Positions 17,040 to 26,000 of a DNA stretch of 64,000 nucleotides are shown here, in pieces; positions within the stretch are counted from its first letter, which is position 1, and every line of letters begins with the position of its first letter. Made by a program: the position numbers and the translations under genes. The DNA is from Symbiodinium natans (lineage: Eukaryota > Sar > Dinophyceae > Suessiales > Symbiodiniaceae): assembly GCA_905221605.1 (NCBI GenBank), contig CAJNDS010001557.1:698501-762500 (forward strand), given 5' to 3'. The notes under the pieces are model-generated. The model saw nothing but the letters and a program-made list of their open reading frames with translations. It was not told the origin of the DNA and did not search any database.

Positions 17040-18356
17040 CCTAAGCCCTAAACCCTAAACCCTAAATCCTAAACCCTCAGCCCTAATGAGCCCTACGCCG
17101 TAAACCCTCAACCCTAAACCGTAAACCCTCAATCCTAAACCCTCAACCCTAAAGGCCCAAAACCCTCAACATCCTCAACCCTAAGCGCGAAACCCTCAAC
17201 CCCAAATCCTCAACCCTAAACCCTAAACCCTCAACCCTAAACCCTAAACCCTAAACCCTACACCCCCGGCCCAGTCCCAGTCCTAGAATTTTTGAGTCAC
17301 TCTGCATCCCAGAGTTCCATCCCTGCCCCACAACTTACAGGTTCTCTTTGGGCCTCAACCCTATAAACCCGATAAGATTAGGGTTTAGGGTTTAGGGTTA
17401 AGGGTTTAGGCTTAGGGTTTAGGGTTTAGGGTTTGGGGGTTAAGGTTCAGGGTTTGAGGTTTACAGGGGTTACAGGGGTTATAGGGGTTACAGGACTCAG
17501 GGGAGGGAGCATAGGGAATTGGGTTTAAGGGACTCTTGACCTGGCCATGGGCGGTTCCCGAAACCCTCCCAAATATCCCCTACGACAGGGTTTCGGGCTT
17601 AGGGTTTTTTAAGGTTTATGGCTTAGGGTTTAGGACACAGGGATGCTTGGGGAGTTTCAGGGTTTTGTGGTGCCCGCAAGCTCGGCCTAATGCTAAACCC
17701 TAAACCCTAAACCCTAAACCCTAAACCCTAAACCCTAAACCCTAAACCCTAAACCCTAAACCCTAAACCCGCTCAGCAGTCCAGGTGCTGCACATCAGCA
17801 GCGGTGCCGCGCACAGGAGCGCGCTTGGGGTTTCACAGGCTTGGGGTTCAGGTTTGAGGGTCGAGGGTCGAGGGTCGAGTGTTGAGCATTGAGGGGTTGA
17901 GGGTTGATGAGGGTGTAGGGTTGAGGGTTGAGAGTTTTGGGTTGAGGGTGTAGGGTGTAGGGTTGAGGGTTGAGGGTTTTGGGTTGAGGGTGTAGGGTAG
18001 GTTTGAGGGTTGAGGGTTGGAGGTGTAGGGTTGAGGGTGTAGGGTTGAGGGTGTAGGGTTGATAGTTGAGGGTTCAGGGTTGAGGGTTGAGGGTGTAGGG
18101 TTGAGCAGTAAGGGGCGATGTACGGATTGCGGAGGTGATGGCTCACCTTCACCCTGTAGCAAAGCTAAGGCGGCACGCCTAGCCCCGAAAACACTAAGCC
18201 ACCTAACACCCTGCACCCTAAACCCTAAACCTAAAACCCTGAAGCCCTAAAACCTAAAGCCCTGAAGCCCTGAACCCTAAAACCCTGAAGCCCTAAACCC
18301 TGCGGCCCTAAACCCCAAAACCCTGAAGCCCTAAACCTTAAATCGCTGAAGCTTGG
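17040..18356. repeat. Degenerate telomere-like tracts with no clear gene
   Basis: CCCTAAA and CCCTCAA variants (17040-17260), a G-strand tract (17375-17480), a perfect CCCTAAA tract (17692-17770), then TTGAGGG/TGTAGGG mixtures (17850-18110) and CCCTGAAG mixtures. Unique pieces at 17265-17365, 17480-17690 and 18110-18205 show no convincing exon. Pro/Thr/Leu-rich frames here are only translated repeat. Confidence 0.7.
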
Positions 18357-18452
18357 GATGTTCCCCCTTATACTAACAGTCTTTAAAATAGGGATTATAG
18401 TACCCCCTATTATCATCCCTGTTAAGGACTGTTACTATAAGGGGGAAACATC
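18357..18452. mobile_element. Short inverted-repeat element (MITE-like), copy 1
   Basis: The left end GATGTTCCCCCTTATA pairs with the right end TATAAGGGGGAAACATC, and the inner arms (ACTAACAGTC against GACTGTTACT) continue the match. The 96-bp unit can fold into one hairpin. A relative with the same right arm is at 42567-42650. No ORF and no clear target duplication. Confidence 0.6.
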
Positions 18453-18625
18453 GCAACCTGAAGCCCTAAACCCTAAACCCTAAACCCCAAACCCCAAACC
18501 CCAAACCCCAAACCCTAAACCCCAAACCCTAAACCCTAAACCCCAAACCCCAAACCCTAAACCTTGAACCCTAAACTCCCCTCAAACCTCTCCAGGCCCT
18601 CTTGGGCGCCTGCTCCCCCCCCCAG

Positions 18626-18681
18626 AGCACAGCGCAGGCCGCTGGAGGGATGTCTGACGTACTGCACCAGCAAGGCCCCCG
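18626..18681 (+). other. Exon-like island
   Basis: A pyrimidine tract and CCCAG acceptor precede a short open frame STAQAAGGMSDVLHQQGP. The next base pair starts GTTTAGG of a telomeric tract, giving the donor. Confidence 0.4.
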
Positions 18682-18987
18682 GTTTAGGGTTTAGGGTTTA
18701 GGGTTTAGGGTTTAGGGTTTTTGGGGTGTAGGGCTTCGGGTTTAGGGTCCATCCTTGTGGGGTTTGGATTTGGGTCCTGGGCCCTTAGTTGAGGAACCCT
18801 TGTTCCTATCTTGAGATTCAGCCCTTACCCTAGGTAACACTAGGATAATCTACCCAAACGCCGACCTAGGCAAGGGGGTTCCCTTAAGAATTTGGCTCAG
18901 GGTTTGGTGTTAAGGGTTGCAACTCCAATGTAGTTGTAATATATACCTGCTTACGGATCATAAATACATCATGGCAGCATGGTAGAG

Positions 18988-19135
18988 TTAGCTTGTTTGT
19001 TCTGGTTTGCCGTCAGCAGGCATCTCAATCATGACTCTGTCCTTGTGCTTACCAAGTGACATAAAGTAGTTCTCCAGAAGCAGATCATTCATTAAGAGAT
19101 GTCGAACGTGATCAAGCACTTCTTGTATTCCAGGC
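18988..19135 (-). other. Exon-like island with stop codon, minus strand
   Basis: On the minus strand a telomeric TTTAG serves as acceptor right before an open frame PGIQEVLDHVRHLLMNDLLL, then ENYFMSLGKHKDRVMIEMPA and DGKPEQTS, ending at TAA (18988-18990). The composition is not GC-rich, so about 48 open codons are meaningful. It looks like a last exon. Function unknown; the sequence is helical and charged. Confidence 0.6.
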
Positions 19136-19525
19136 CTAAACCCTAAACCCTATACCCTATACCATAGACCCTAAACCCTAAATAAACCCTAAACCCTAAA
19201 CCCTGAACCCTGAACCCTAAACCCGAAACCCTAAACCCTAAACCCTAAACCCTAAACCCTAAACCCTAAACCCCGGTTTCTTCTTTAGGGGCTGAGGGTC
19301 GAAGGTCCGATGCAGAGCTTCGGGCTCCGGGTTCGAGCTTCTCGTTTCAGAGCGTTTACACCCCAAAGCTTCTAAAGCCTCACCCCTAAGCCGAAACTAA
19401 ACACTCTGAACCTGGGTTTAGGGTTTTGGGTTTAGGGTTTAGGGTTTAGGATTTAGGGTTTAGGATTTAGGGCGAGCCCAAACCTAAGCCCCAAACCCTA
19501 GACCCCAGATTTCCCTGCCTTCCAG

Positions 19526-19584
19526 CAGGCCGCTCTGTTGCAGGTGATGCGGTGCCTGGATGAGGCCTGCTCCTGGGATGGAGA
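19526..19584 (+). other. Exon-like island
   Basis: Acceptor TTCCAG and donor GTTTAG (from the following telomeric tract) flank QAALLQVMRCLDEACSWDGE, an open, amphipathic frame. Confidence 0.5.
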
Positions 19585-19685
19585 GTTTAGGGTTTAGGGT
19601 TGAGGGTGTAGAGCTTAGGGTGTAACCGTCCCTAAGACCTAGATCCCTTGACCCCGTAAACCTAAATGGACTCTAAACCCTAGAC

Positions 19686-19905
19686 CCCCTCAACCCCTCA
19701 ACCCCTCAACCCCTCAACCCCTCAACCCCTCAACCCCTCAACCCCTCAACCCCTCAACCCCTCAACCCCTCAACCCCTCCACCCCTCAACCCCTCAACCC
19801 CTCAACCCCTCAACCCCTCAACCCCTCAACCCCTCAACCCCTCAACCCCTCAACCCCTCAACCCCTCAACCCCTCAACCCCTCAACCCCTCAACCCCTCA
19901 ACCCT
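19686..19905. repeat. Octamer minisatellite (CTCAACCC)n
   Basis: About 27 copies of the 8-mer CTCAACCC with one CTCCACCC variant. It grades into CTCAACC heptamers and then perfect CCCTAAA repeats at its right end. Confidence 0.95.
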
Positions 19906-20020
19906 CAACCCTCAACCCTAAACCCTAAACCCTAAACCCTAAACCCTAAACCCTAAATCCTAAACCCTAAACCCTAAACCCTAAACCCTAAACCCTAAAC
20001 CCTAAACCCTGCCCTCAAAG

Positions 20021-20117
20021 GAGCTCGCGCCCTCCGGCGTGCGGGTGGGCTCCGTGATGCCCGGCGTGGTGGACACGCCAATGCAAGTCGAGCTGCGGAG
20101 CCAGGCCACGACATGGG
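20021..20117 (+). other. Exon-like island encoding part of a short-chain dehydrogenase
   Basis: After CAAAG the frame reads ELAPSGVRVGSVMPGVVDTP, then MQVELRSQATTW. This matches the conserved strand and cofactor loop of short-chain dehydrogenases/reductases (the usual form is GIRVNSVSPGxVxT). GTTTAGG follows and gives the donor. Element 1 inserted in the adjacent telomeric tract 15 bp downstream. The other exons of the enzyme are not visible nearby. This is the clearest protein-family match among the islands. Confidence 0.65.
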
Positions 20118-20132
20118 GTTTAGGGTTTAGGG

Positions 20133-20353
20133 TACGGGGGGAACCCGAAGGGGGACGAGAAACCGAAAAGTCAACCCCAACAGAATCCCTTGATTTCCCT
20201 GGATCAACCACACAACAAACCCAAACCACAGGGCACTCACCTTTTACTACCAGGCACATGGCCCAGTCTTGAGCCAAAAGAGATTTCCGGGTACATTGAC
20301 CCTTTCAACACCCAACATTAACTTCTTTCTACAATACCAGTTGCAGCTCCGCA
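20133..20353 (-). repeat. Element 1 LTR (3' LTR in sense orientation)
   Basis: In sense orientation it begins TGCGGAGCTGCAACTGG and ends CCCCCCGTA, so the ends are TG...TA in place of TG...CA. The complement at 20268-20279 contains TTTTGGCTCAAG, identical to the last 12 bases of the dinoflagellate spliced leader. Confidence 0.93.
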
Positions 20354-20362
20354 CTCCCCCTG
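20354..20362 (-). other. Polypurine tract of element 1
   Basis: In sense orientation CAGGGGGAG abuts the first TG of the 3' LTR. The same tract occupies the same place in element 2. Confidence 0.75.
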
Positions 20363-20539
20363 TCCTAGGATTTCCTAGGACACATTGGAGATGCAGATCT
20401 TTGGCCAAAAACCACCGTTTAGGCAGCAGCCAGCTGCTTGAAATGCACATTATGGTTTTACGTCTTCCAGGACGCCCCTTCAGCTCATTGGCCGAATCCC
20501 TTACCACTGAGGATTTCTTCACCTCGAACTTGAAAAAGT

Positions 20540-21517
20540 TTACGTTCCAGCGGCCCGTTCCTCACCAAGGAACTCAGCATTCACCACCCAACCACCCTTG
20601 AGGCAATGCTTGCAAAGCGTCTTAGCCCTGGGCTGTGAATATCGCAGAACATCACAATCACTGCTCGCGTGCATACAGTTCCCACCCACTGTTGTATACA
20701 GAGTGGCACTCGCAGGAATAACCACCACTTTCTTGATCCACAGCCATTTGTACAGCCGCCGAAAGAGGCACCATGTCAATTCCCAGATTATGATTGCTGC
20801 CACCAAATACGCAACAAGGTCTGAATTGTTGATAACCATTTCAATACCTTGAGCCAGAACCATAACCGTAGATGTATTGGCGACCTGGCACACCCCTTCT
20901 TCTGAGCAAAAGAAACCAGCAGCTGACACTTCTTCTCCACCTGTTGCCATCCCTTGCAGAGATGCAGCCACCATCATGACCGCCATTGCAAGAGAGGCCC
21001 TTTTCAAGTCAGTTCCTTGCACTAACAGTTGGAGACCCCAAAGTGCCTTTTGCTTTGCATAAACCTGTCCACTCATCAATTTTGTCAACAGGTCAGCAAT
21101 CATATACTCACCACGAAGATGCGCTATCACCATGTAACCACGGTCCACCAGAGACCTGACACCAGTTGCTCGAATTCTCAGGTGTCTTGTTCTCCAGCTA
21201 CCAGCAGGATATTGAATGATTGAACACGTCGAAACCGAATCTGTATACAGCACCTTTTGCAGCGATTCTTCACCTGTTCCAACCAAAGCGGCAATTATAG
21301 GGGTACACGACTGGATCATCGTTGCTCCCTCTATAGATGCATGCAATTCAGCTTCAGCAGTGCTCAAAGCCACCGTTGATTGTCTCTGCGTTGCCCACAT
21401 CACTGGACAATCACCCCAAACCACCACCGCTCCTGAGTGGCTCTTTTCGTTTTCACCTGCTGCAAAGCTAGCATCCGCGTAGGACTCCACCACCTTGACG
21501 CCTCGCCCATAACGCAC
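20540..21517 (-). CDS. Copia RNase H with C-terminal membrane-like extension
   Basis: A 325-aa frame. It starts with VVESYADASFAAGENEKSHSG, the first Asp block of copia RNase H, followed by STAEAELHA (Glu), YTDSVS (Asp) and RHLRIRA...DLLTKL (final Asp), so the active site is complete. About 150 residues follow the RNase H domain. They include a hydrophobic segment (LVAYLVAAIIIWELTW) flanked by basic residues and then a Cys/His cluster (GNCMHASSDCDVL...LCKHCL). The first residues overlap the end of the reverse transcriptase ORF in another frame; in an intact copy the two should be one frame. Confidence 0.8.
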   Translation of the reverse strand: MRYGRGVKVVESYADASFAAGENEKSHSGAVVVWGDCPVMWATQRQSTVALSTAEAELHASIEGATMIQSCTPIIAALVGTGEESLQKVLYTDSVSTCSIIQYPAGSWRTRHLRIRATGVRSLVDRGYMVIAHLRGEYMIADLLTKLMSGQVYAKQKALWGLQLLVQGTDLKRASLAMAVMMVAASLQGMATGGEEVSAAGFFCSEEGVCQVANTSTVMVLAQGIEMVINNSDLVAYLVAAIIIWELTWCLFRRLYKWLWIKKVVVIPASATLYTTVGGNCMHASSDCDVLRYSQPRAKTLCKHCLKGGWVVNAEFLGEERAAGT

Positions 21518-23079
21518 ACCTCATTCCTTTCTTTTTCGCATGTTGCGATTGCTCCAAACGTCAGGCCTAACGTTGGAGTTGCAGCAAGGTATCGAAATAC
21601 CTCCTCAGCCTTTTTAACCACAAATCGCGGCCTTCGGGATGTCCACAAAGACAATTGGCTTGTGCAGAAAGCCAAATCAGGTCGAGTTTTGATTGCCACC
21701 CAGAGGAACTCCCCTACGGCACCTTGAGCCGCTCGCAAGGAGGGAATATCCACCTCCTCTTCTTCACCTGGAGTTTCTTTCACCATTGGCAGGTTACTAC
21801 CTTTTCCAGTTTCATCAATCTGATACCCTCTTCGGTTCAGCAAATCTCTCACAAAGTCCTCCTGGTTGAGAAAGAAGCTGCCATTTCGGTACCAGATTTG
21901 GACACCCAAAAACTTCAGGAATCCATCACCACAGCCTGGACCACAGAACTCGGGTTCAGGAGTTTTCCACTCCTTCCTGATCTGTTCCAAGGCCTCCCGG
22001 AGCACTGTCATAGTCCCAGCCATCAAAAAATCATCCACGTAAAGACCCATTGTCCCTACCAACTTGCTTGCACCTTCCGGCTTCTCTTGTGCCATAATAA
22101 GGAACAGACTTGGGTCTGCATTGGACCTCTGAAAGCTCATTGCTTGTCCATCCTTTGACACCCAAGACATGCCTTGAAGACGTTGGTCTCGCCACTCCAC
22201 CCATGCTGCAGGACTTTCGGCCAAACCGTACAAGGCCTTCCTCACAATCCACCGCTCCTCTTTTGTGCAAAGACCCAATTTCACCGCCGCCCTTGGGGGC
22301 TGCACCACCACCAGACGCCCTTCTCTTTGCGCCCTATTCATCGGCGCCGTCAGAAAAGCTTTGGAGATGTCTAAGCCAGCGATGATCCACACCATATGTG
22401 CTGCGTGCCTCACTTGACACCTAAAGGTAGTTGAATCTAAACCTGGAGCGTACAGCGAGTGACGACTGAGGGACCTTGGCCCTTCATATTCTGTAGCTGC
22501 CGTTGACGAAATAAAGTTCCCACATGCACAGATACGGGCACGCCTCCTCCCTGTCCCTTGCTTTCGGGTAAACACCACCAGACTGGGAACGTACTCAATC
22601 ACCGGTGCATTAGGCTCTTCCGCCAATTTGTCCAGCTTTTCTTGAGTTGTTGGTTCCACCACCTCCAACTCTTTAACCAAAGACTTCACCTCGTCCGACA
22701 ATGATTCCCTCCACTTCTCCAGCTCTTGCATGGCTTCTTGTGTAGGGATTGTTTTTGTTTGCAGGAACTCGACCTCCTCCGCTGCCTCCAGCGCAGTATT
22801 CTCTTGTACCACTTGCTGAACTTGAGCTGCTTTGACCAAAAACTTCGAGAGCTGTTCCTCAGCCCTTTTTGCTTTAACCAGCCATTCTCTGGTCTCCGAT
22901 CCTTTTTCATCATTCGACTCATTTGCCGATCCATGGAACTCGTCCAAAATGCAACATTCCTGTTCAGCAATTAGGCGTCGAATACTCAAATGCTCCTCTA
23001 GAGCCCATTGATGCGCTTCAAACACAGCGTAGTCGACTTCCTCTGCAAGGTCGTCCAGCGAGGTTTCTCTCAGCGTCAT
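21400..23079 (-). CDS. Copia reverse transcriptase (RVT_2 type)
   Basis: A 559-aa frame. Residues 1-190 are a Glu-rich helical linker. The RT core follows: AGLDISKAFLTAPM (motif A Asp), RKALYGLAESPAAW (the conserved copia YGLxxSP segment), GLYVDDFLMAG (catalytic YVDD) and FLKFLGVQI. The frame leaves the true coding path near 21515-21519, where a CACAC (GTGTG on the coding strand) seems to carry one extra dinucleotide. From there the product is a nonsense tail, while the real continuation is the RNase H ORF. Upstream it lies in the -1 frame relative to the polyprotein stop at 23082. Confidence 0.85.
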   Translation of the reverse strand: MTLRETSLDDLAEEVDYAVFEAHQWALEEHLSIRRLIAEQECCILDEFHGSANESNDEKGSETREWLVKAKRAEEQLSKFLVKAAQVQQVVQENTALEAAEEVEFLQTKTIPTQEAMQELEKWRESLSDEVKSLVKELEVVEPTTQEKLDKLAEEPNAPVIEYVPSLVVFTRKQGTGRRRARICACGNFISSTAATEYEGPRSLSRHSLYAPGLDSTTFRCQVRHAAHMVWIIAGLDISKAFLTAPMNRAQREGRLVVVQPPRAAVKLGLCTKEERWIVRKALYGLAESPAAWVEWRDQRLQGMSWVSKDGQAMSFQRSNADPSLFLIMAQEKPEGASKLVGTMGLYVDDFLMAGTMTVLREALEQIRKEWKTPEPEFCGPGCGDGFLKFLGVQIWYRNGSFFLNQEDFVRDLLNRRGYQIDETGKGSNLPMVKETPGEEEEVDIPSLRAAQGAVGEFLWVAIKTRPDLAFCTSQLSLWTSRRPRFVVKKAEEVFRYLAATPTLGLTFGAIATCEKERNEVCVMGEASRWWSPTRMLALQQVKTKRATQERWWFGVIVQ

Positions 23080-23081
23080 TT

Positions 23082-26000
23082 TTAACCATTCCTTTTTTCA
23101 CCTTCTTCAGCTTGTGGTTCCGGAAGAGGAAACTTGCATTGGAGAAGATAGCACCTATCCTTGTAGCTCAAACGCTCCATAAAAACAGGTGTGTACCCTG
23201 TCAAGGATACCCTGTTCCCTTTCCAAGGCATAGGACCATGCAGTTTTCTCGGAAAGAACGACATGAAGTTCCAGTGGATATCCACCAATTTTCCAGGTAA
23301 GATTTTTTTCCCATAGGATTGCTCCACCACTTCAGCTCCTTCCTCCAAAACCTTTTCATCCTCAACCCACAGCTGACCCTCTTTATAGTCACCAAAGCCA
23401 CACACATAATTGCAGCAATGCTTTTCATTGTGACTATCCCTATGCAATGATACCGGAGCATTGCACGAGATCTGAAGAGCAGAAAATTTGGCTTCAGGAT
23501 TGTGGTGCTTCACAAATGATGTCAAATAACGACATAGCCATGGCCTTCGATGGGTCTCCTTTGTACTACCACACACTCCGCCATGAGTATAGTGGCCCAA
23601 CACCAGAGCTCGCGTACTTGTGCACCAATTGTTGATACCACCTCTCCGATTCACCTTCTTTGGGTATACAATCCCTTCCAAAAGCTCCTCACAGTCCACG
23701 TAATCATACACAGACCTCTCATACATTGACTTGGCTTTTTGTTCTTCTTTTTCCAACTGTGTTCCATCCTCGGCAGTCTCACTTTTGCAGACCAAATAAG
23801 CATCTTCATGAGGAGAACAGCATGTCGGCCAATACTCATCACCAGGAACATTGTCCTCAACATCTGCATTTTCTTCCAGCTCCCCCAAGCCCTGCATGTC
23901 ATCCTCGAAAATTTCTAAGGGCGGACTCTCCCCCCGCTTGCGAAGCAAGCGCAAGGAGCCCACATGACCACGCAGTGAAGAGGCCGGGCTTTTGTCCTTT
24001 AACCGATGGCGAGCCGGAGGATCGCGAGGCGGAGGTAAAGGAGGACCTTCCTCATCAGCGAACCGAAGCGCCGGTTTTTTCCCCTTGAGACGATGCTCTG
24101 GAGGAGAAGGCTCCTGTTCTTCCACCACCCCTTCCAGCTCCAATGCAGGTGGTTCCTTTATATTGGAAAAAAGCGTAGTGCAGGGAAATAACACCAGTTC
24201 ATCCGGATCTTTGGCAGTCCCTTGAGCTTCCACCCAATAACCACCAGGTAGGTCATCGCATGGACCCAAAAGAAGCGCGGGCTGCGTACGATCGACCCAT
24301 TGCCGACCTTTCTTGGTTCCATCCGGACCCAGCAACTCCCACGGACGACGTTTGACTTGAATCTGAGCACCAAAGGGAAGCAATGCTTTCGGTTTCAAAC
24401 CCAACTCCCTTTCAGCTTTCTGCCACCGTAACATTGACCAATGGCGAGCAGCCAGTGCCCAGTACGCCGGCCCGAGTCGCGCCTCCTTTAAGAGCGACCT
24501 CACACCACGTTTGAATAAACCCACACATGCTTCAGCGCGCCCATTTGTTTGCGGGACTCCAGGATCACCAGTGGTCCTGTATATCAGACGAGTTTCACAA
24601 AAGAACCGGAAGCGTGCATTGACAAACTCCCCCGCTCGATCTGAGTGGATTCTCAACACCGGATACCCATGTCTCTGCAAGCGCACCATCATTCTTTGAA
24701 CCGCCGACAAAACCGTTGTTTGCTGTTTGTCCACAATCGGCTCCACCATAACGAAGTTGATCATACGGACAGGTTGGGTCAAATGGTCCTTCAGTTCCTT
24801 CCAGGATTTTTCAGAAGCTTGGATTTTCAACACCTCTGCCTCCAGAACTGGTGCAGGTTCCACCGGTGCAGAGTCTTCCTCCTCGAAGTTCGCGACGGCA
24901 TCGCCTAACCATTCTCCAACACCAGCACCTTCATCTGCCACCTGATCTTCCACCTCATCCGCATCTTCCTCCTTTTCAAGAGGGCGACCCACATTGGGAT
25001 CCAACATTGGAAATTGATACACACCAATAACAGCGTGTCGTGGCTTCTGCTGGTGAGCATCCTTTGAACACTTGTATGGACCTGCCAAGTCCAATGATAA
25101 AGTGTAAGCATCCCCATGTTTCCGCCTCAAATGGCGACGCTCTTTTCCAGCGGCAGACACACAAATTTGACAATCACGTCTGAAAGGAATATGCCCCCTT
25201 AGGCAATGGTCACGGAAAGCTCGCTCCTCCGTTGTCAGCCTCCGTAACGTCCCTTCTCGTTCTTCCTTTTTTAACACCATAGCTTCCCGTTCAGCATCGC
25301 TCTCATGCAACCATTGTGCCAACCTGTGACGTATTCCTTTAACCAATCCAAACGCCCATCGCGCCCATATGGAGGACTGTCCAATACGTTCTTCCAGGGT
25401 AGAAGCGAATGTTGCCGACCACGGAACAACCACGCGAACCTGTTCCAACGATTCCCACAGTTCCATATCAGACACCAGGAAAGTCGTAGGTTTCACCAGA
25501 GCATGTCCCAATGCTCCCTGATCAAAATGTGCAGCGTACATTCCATAACGCTCACAAAAGCTTTTCACCTCTGGCCAACTCCAGAAGGTAGGACTTGAGA
25601 GCCCTTCCTGAGAACCATCCACCAGATCCTCAGCACTCAAGACCGTTTTGCCGTTCTGAGAGAAATCCTTCCCTATGAGTTCAGGGTCCCCAGGGCTTTC
25701 CATACCAAAGAAGACAGAACTCCCATTGATGACTTCAGCAGTTCCACACCTTGAATGCACCGCCACGTCATATAGGAAAAGCATCTTCAGAAGTAAAACA
25801 CCATCCTTTTGAGCTAATTCTTGATGTGGCCAAGGAAGACTCTTTAACCCCAACCGTTCAGGCCCACAGCGTCGGCGTAATACAGGTGGACCACCGTCTT
25901 CACCTCTCAACCTTGACACTGTCCTGCATGGAGGTCCTCCAACCACAGCAACCACCTTTCCTTCAGCCGCCAGATGCAGAAGATACTTCCAGACGCTCGA

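Noticed and set aside
17763-18216. Pro/Thr/Asn-rich frames of 120-130 aa
   Set aside because: Translated telomere-like repeat, no coding signal.
18889-18902. TTTGGCTCAGG resembling the spliced-leader end
   Set aside because: Only 10 bases match and it merges into repeat; unlike the LTR matches it has no second instance.
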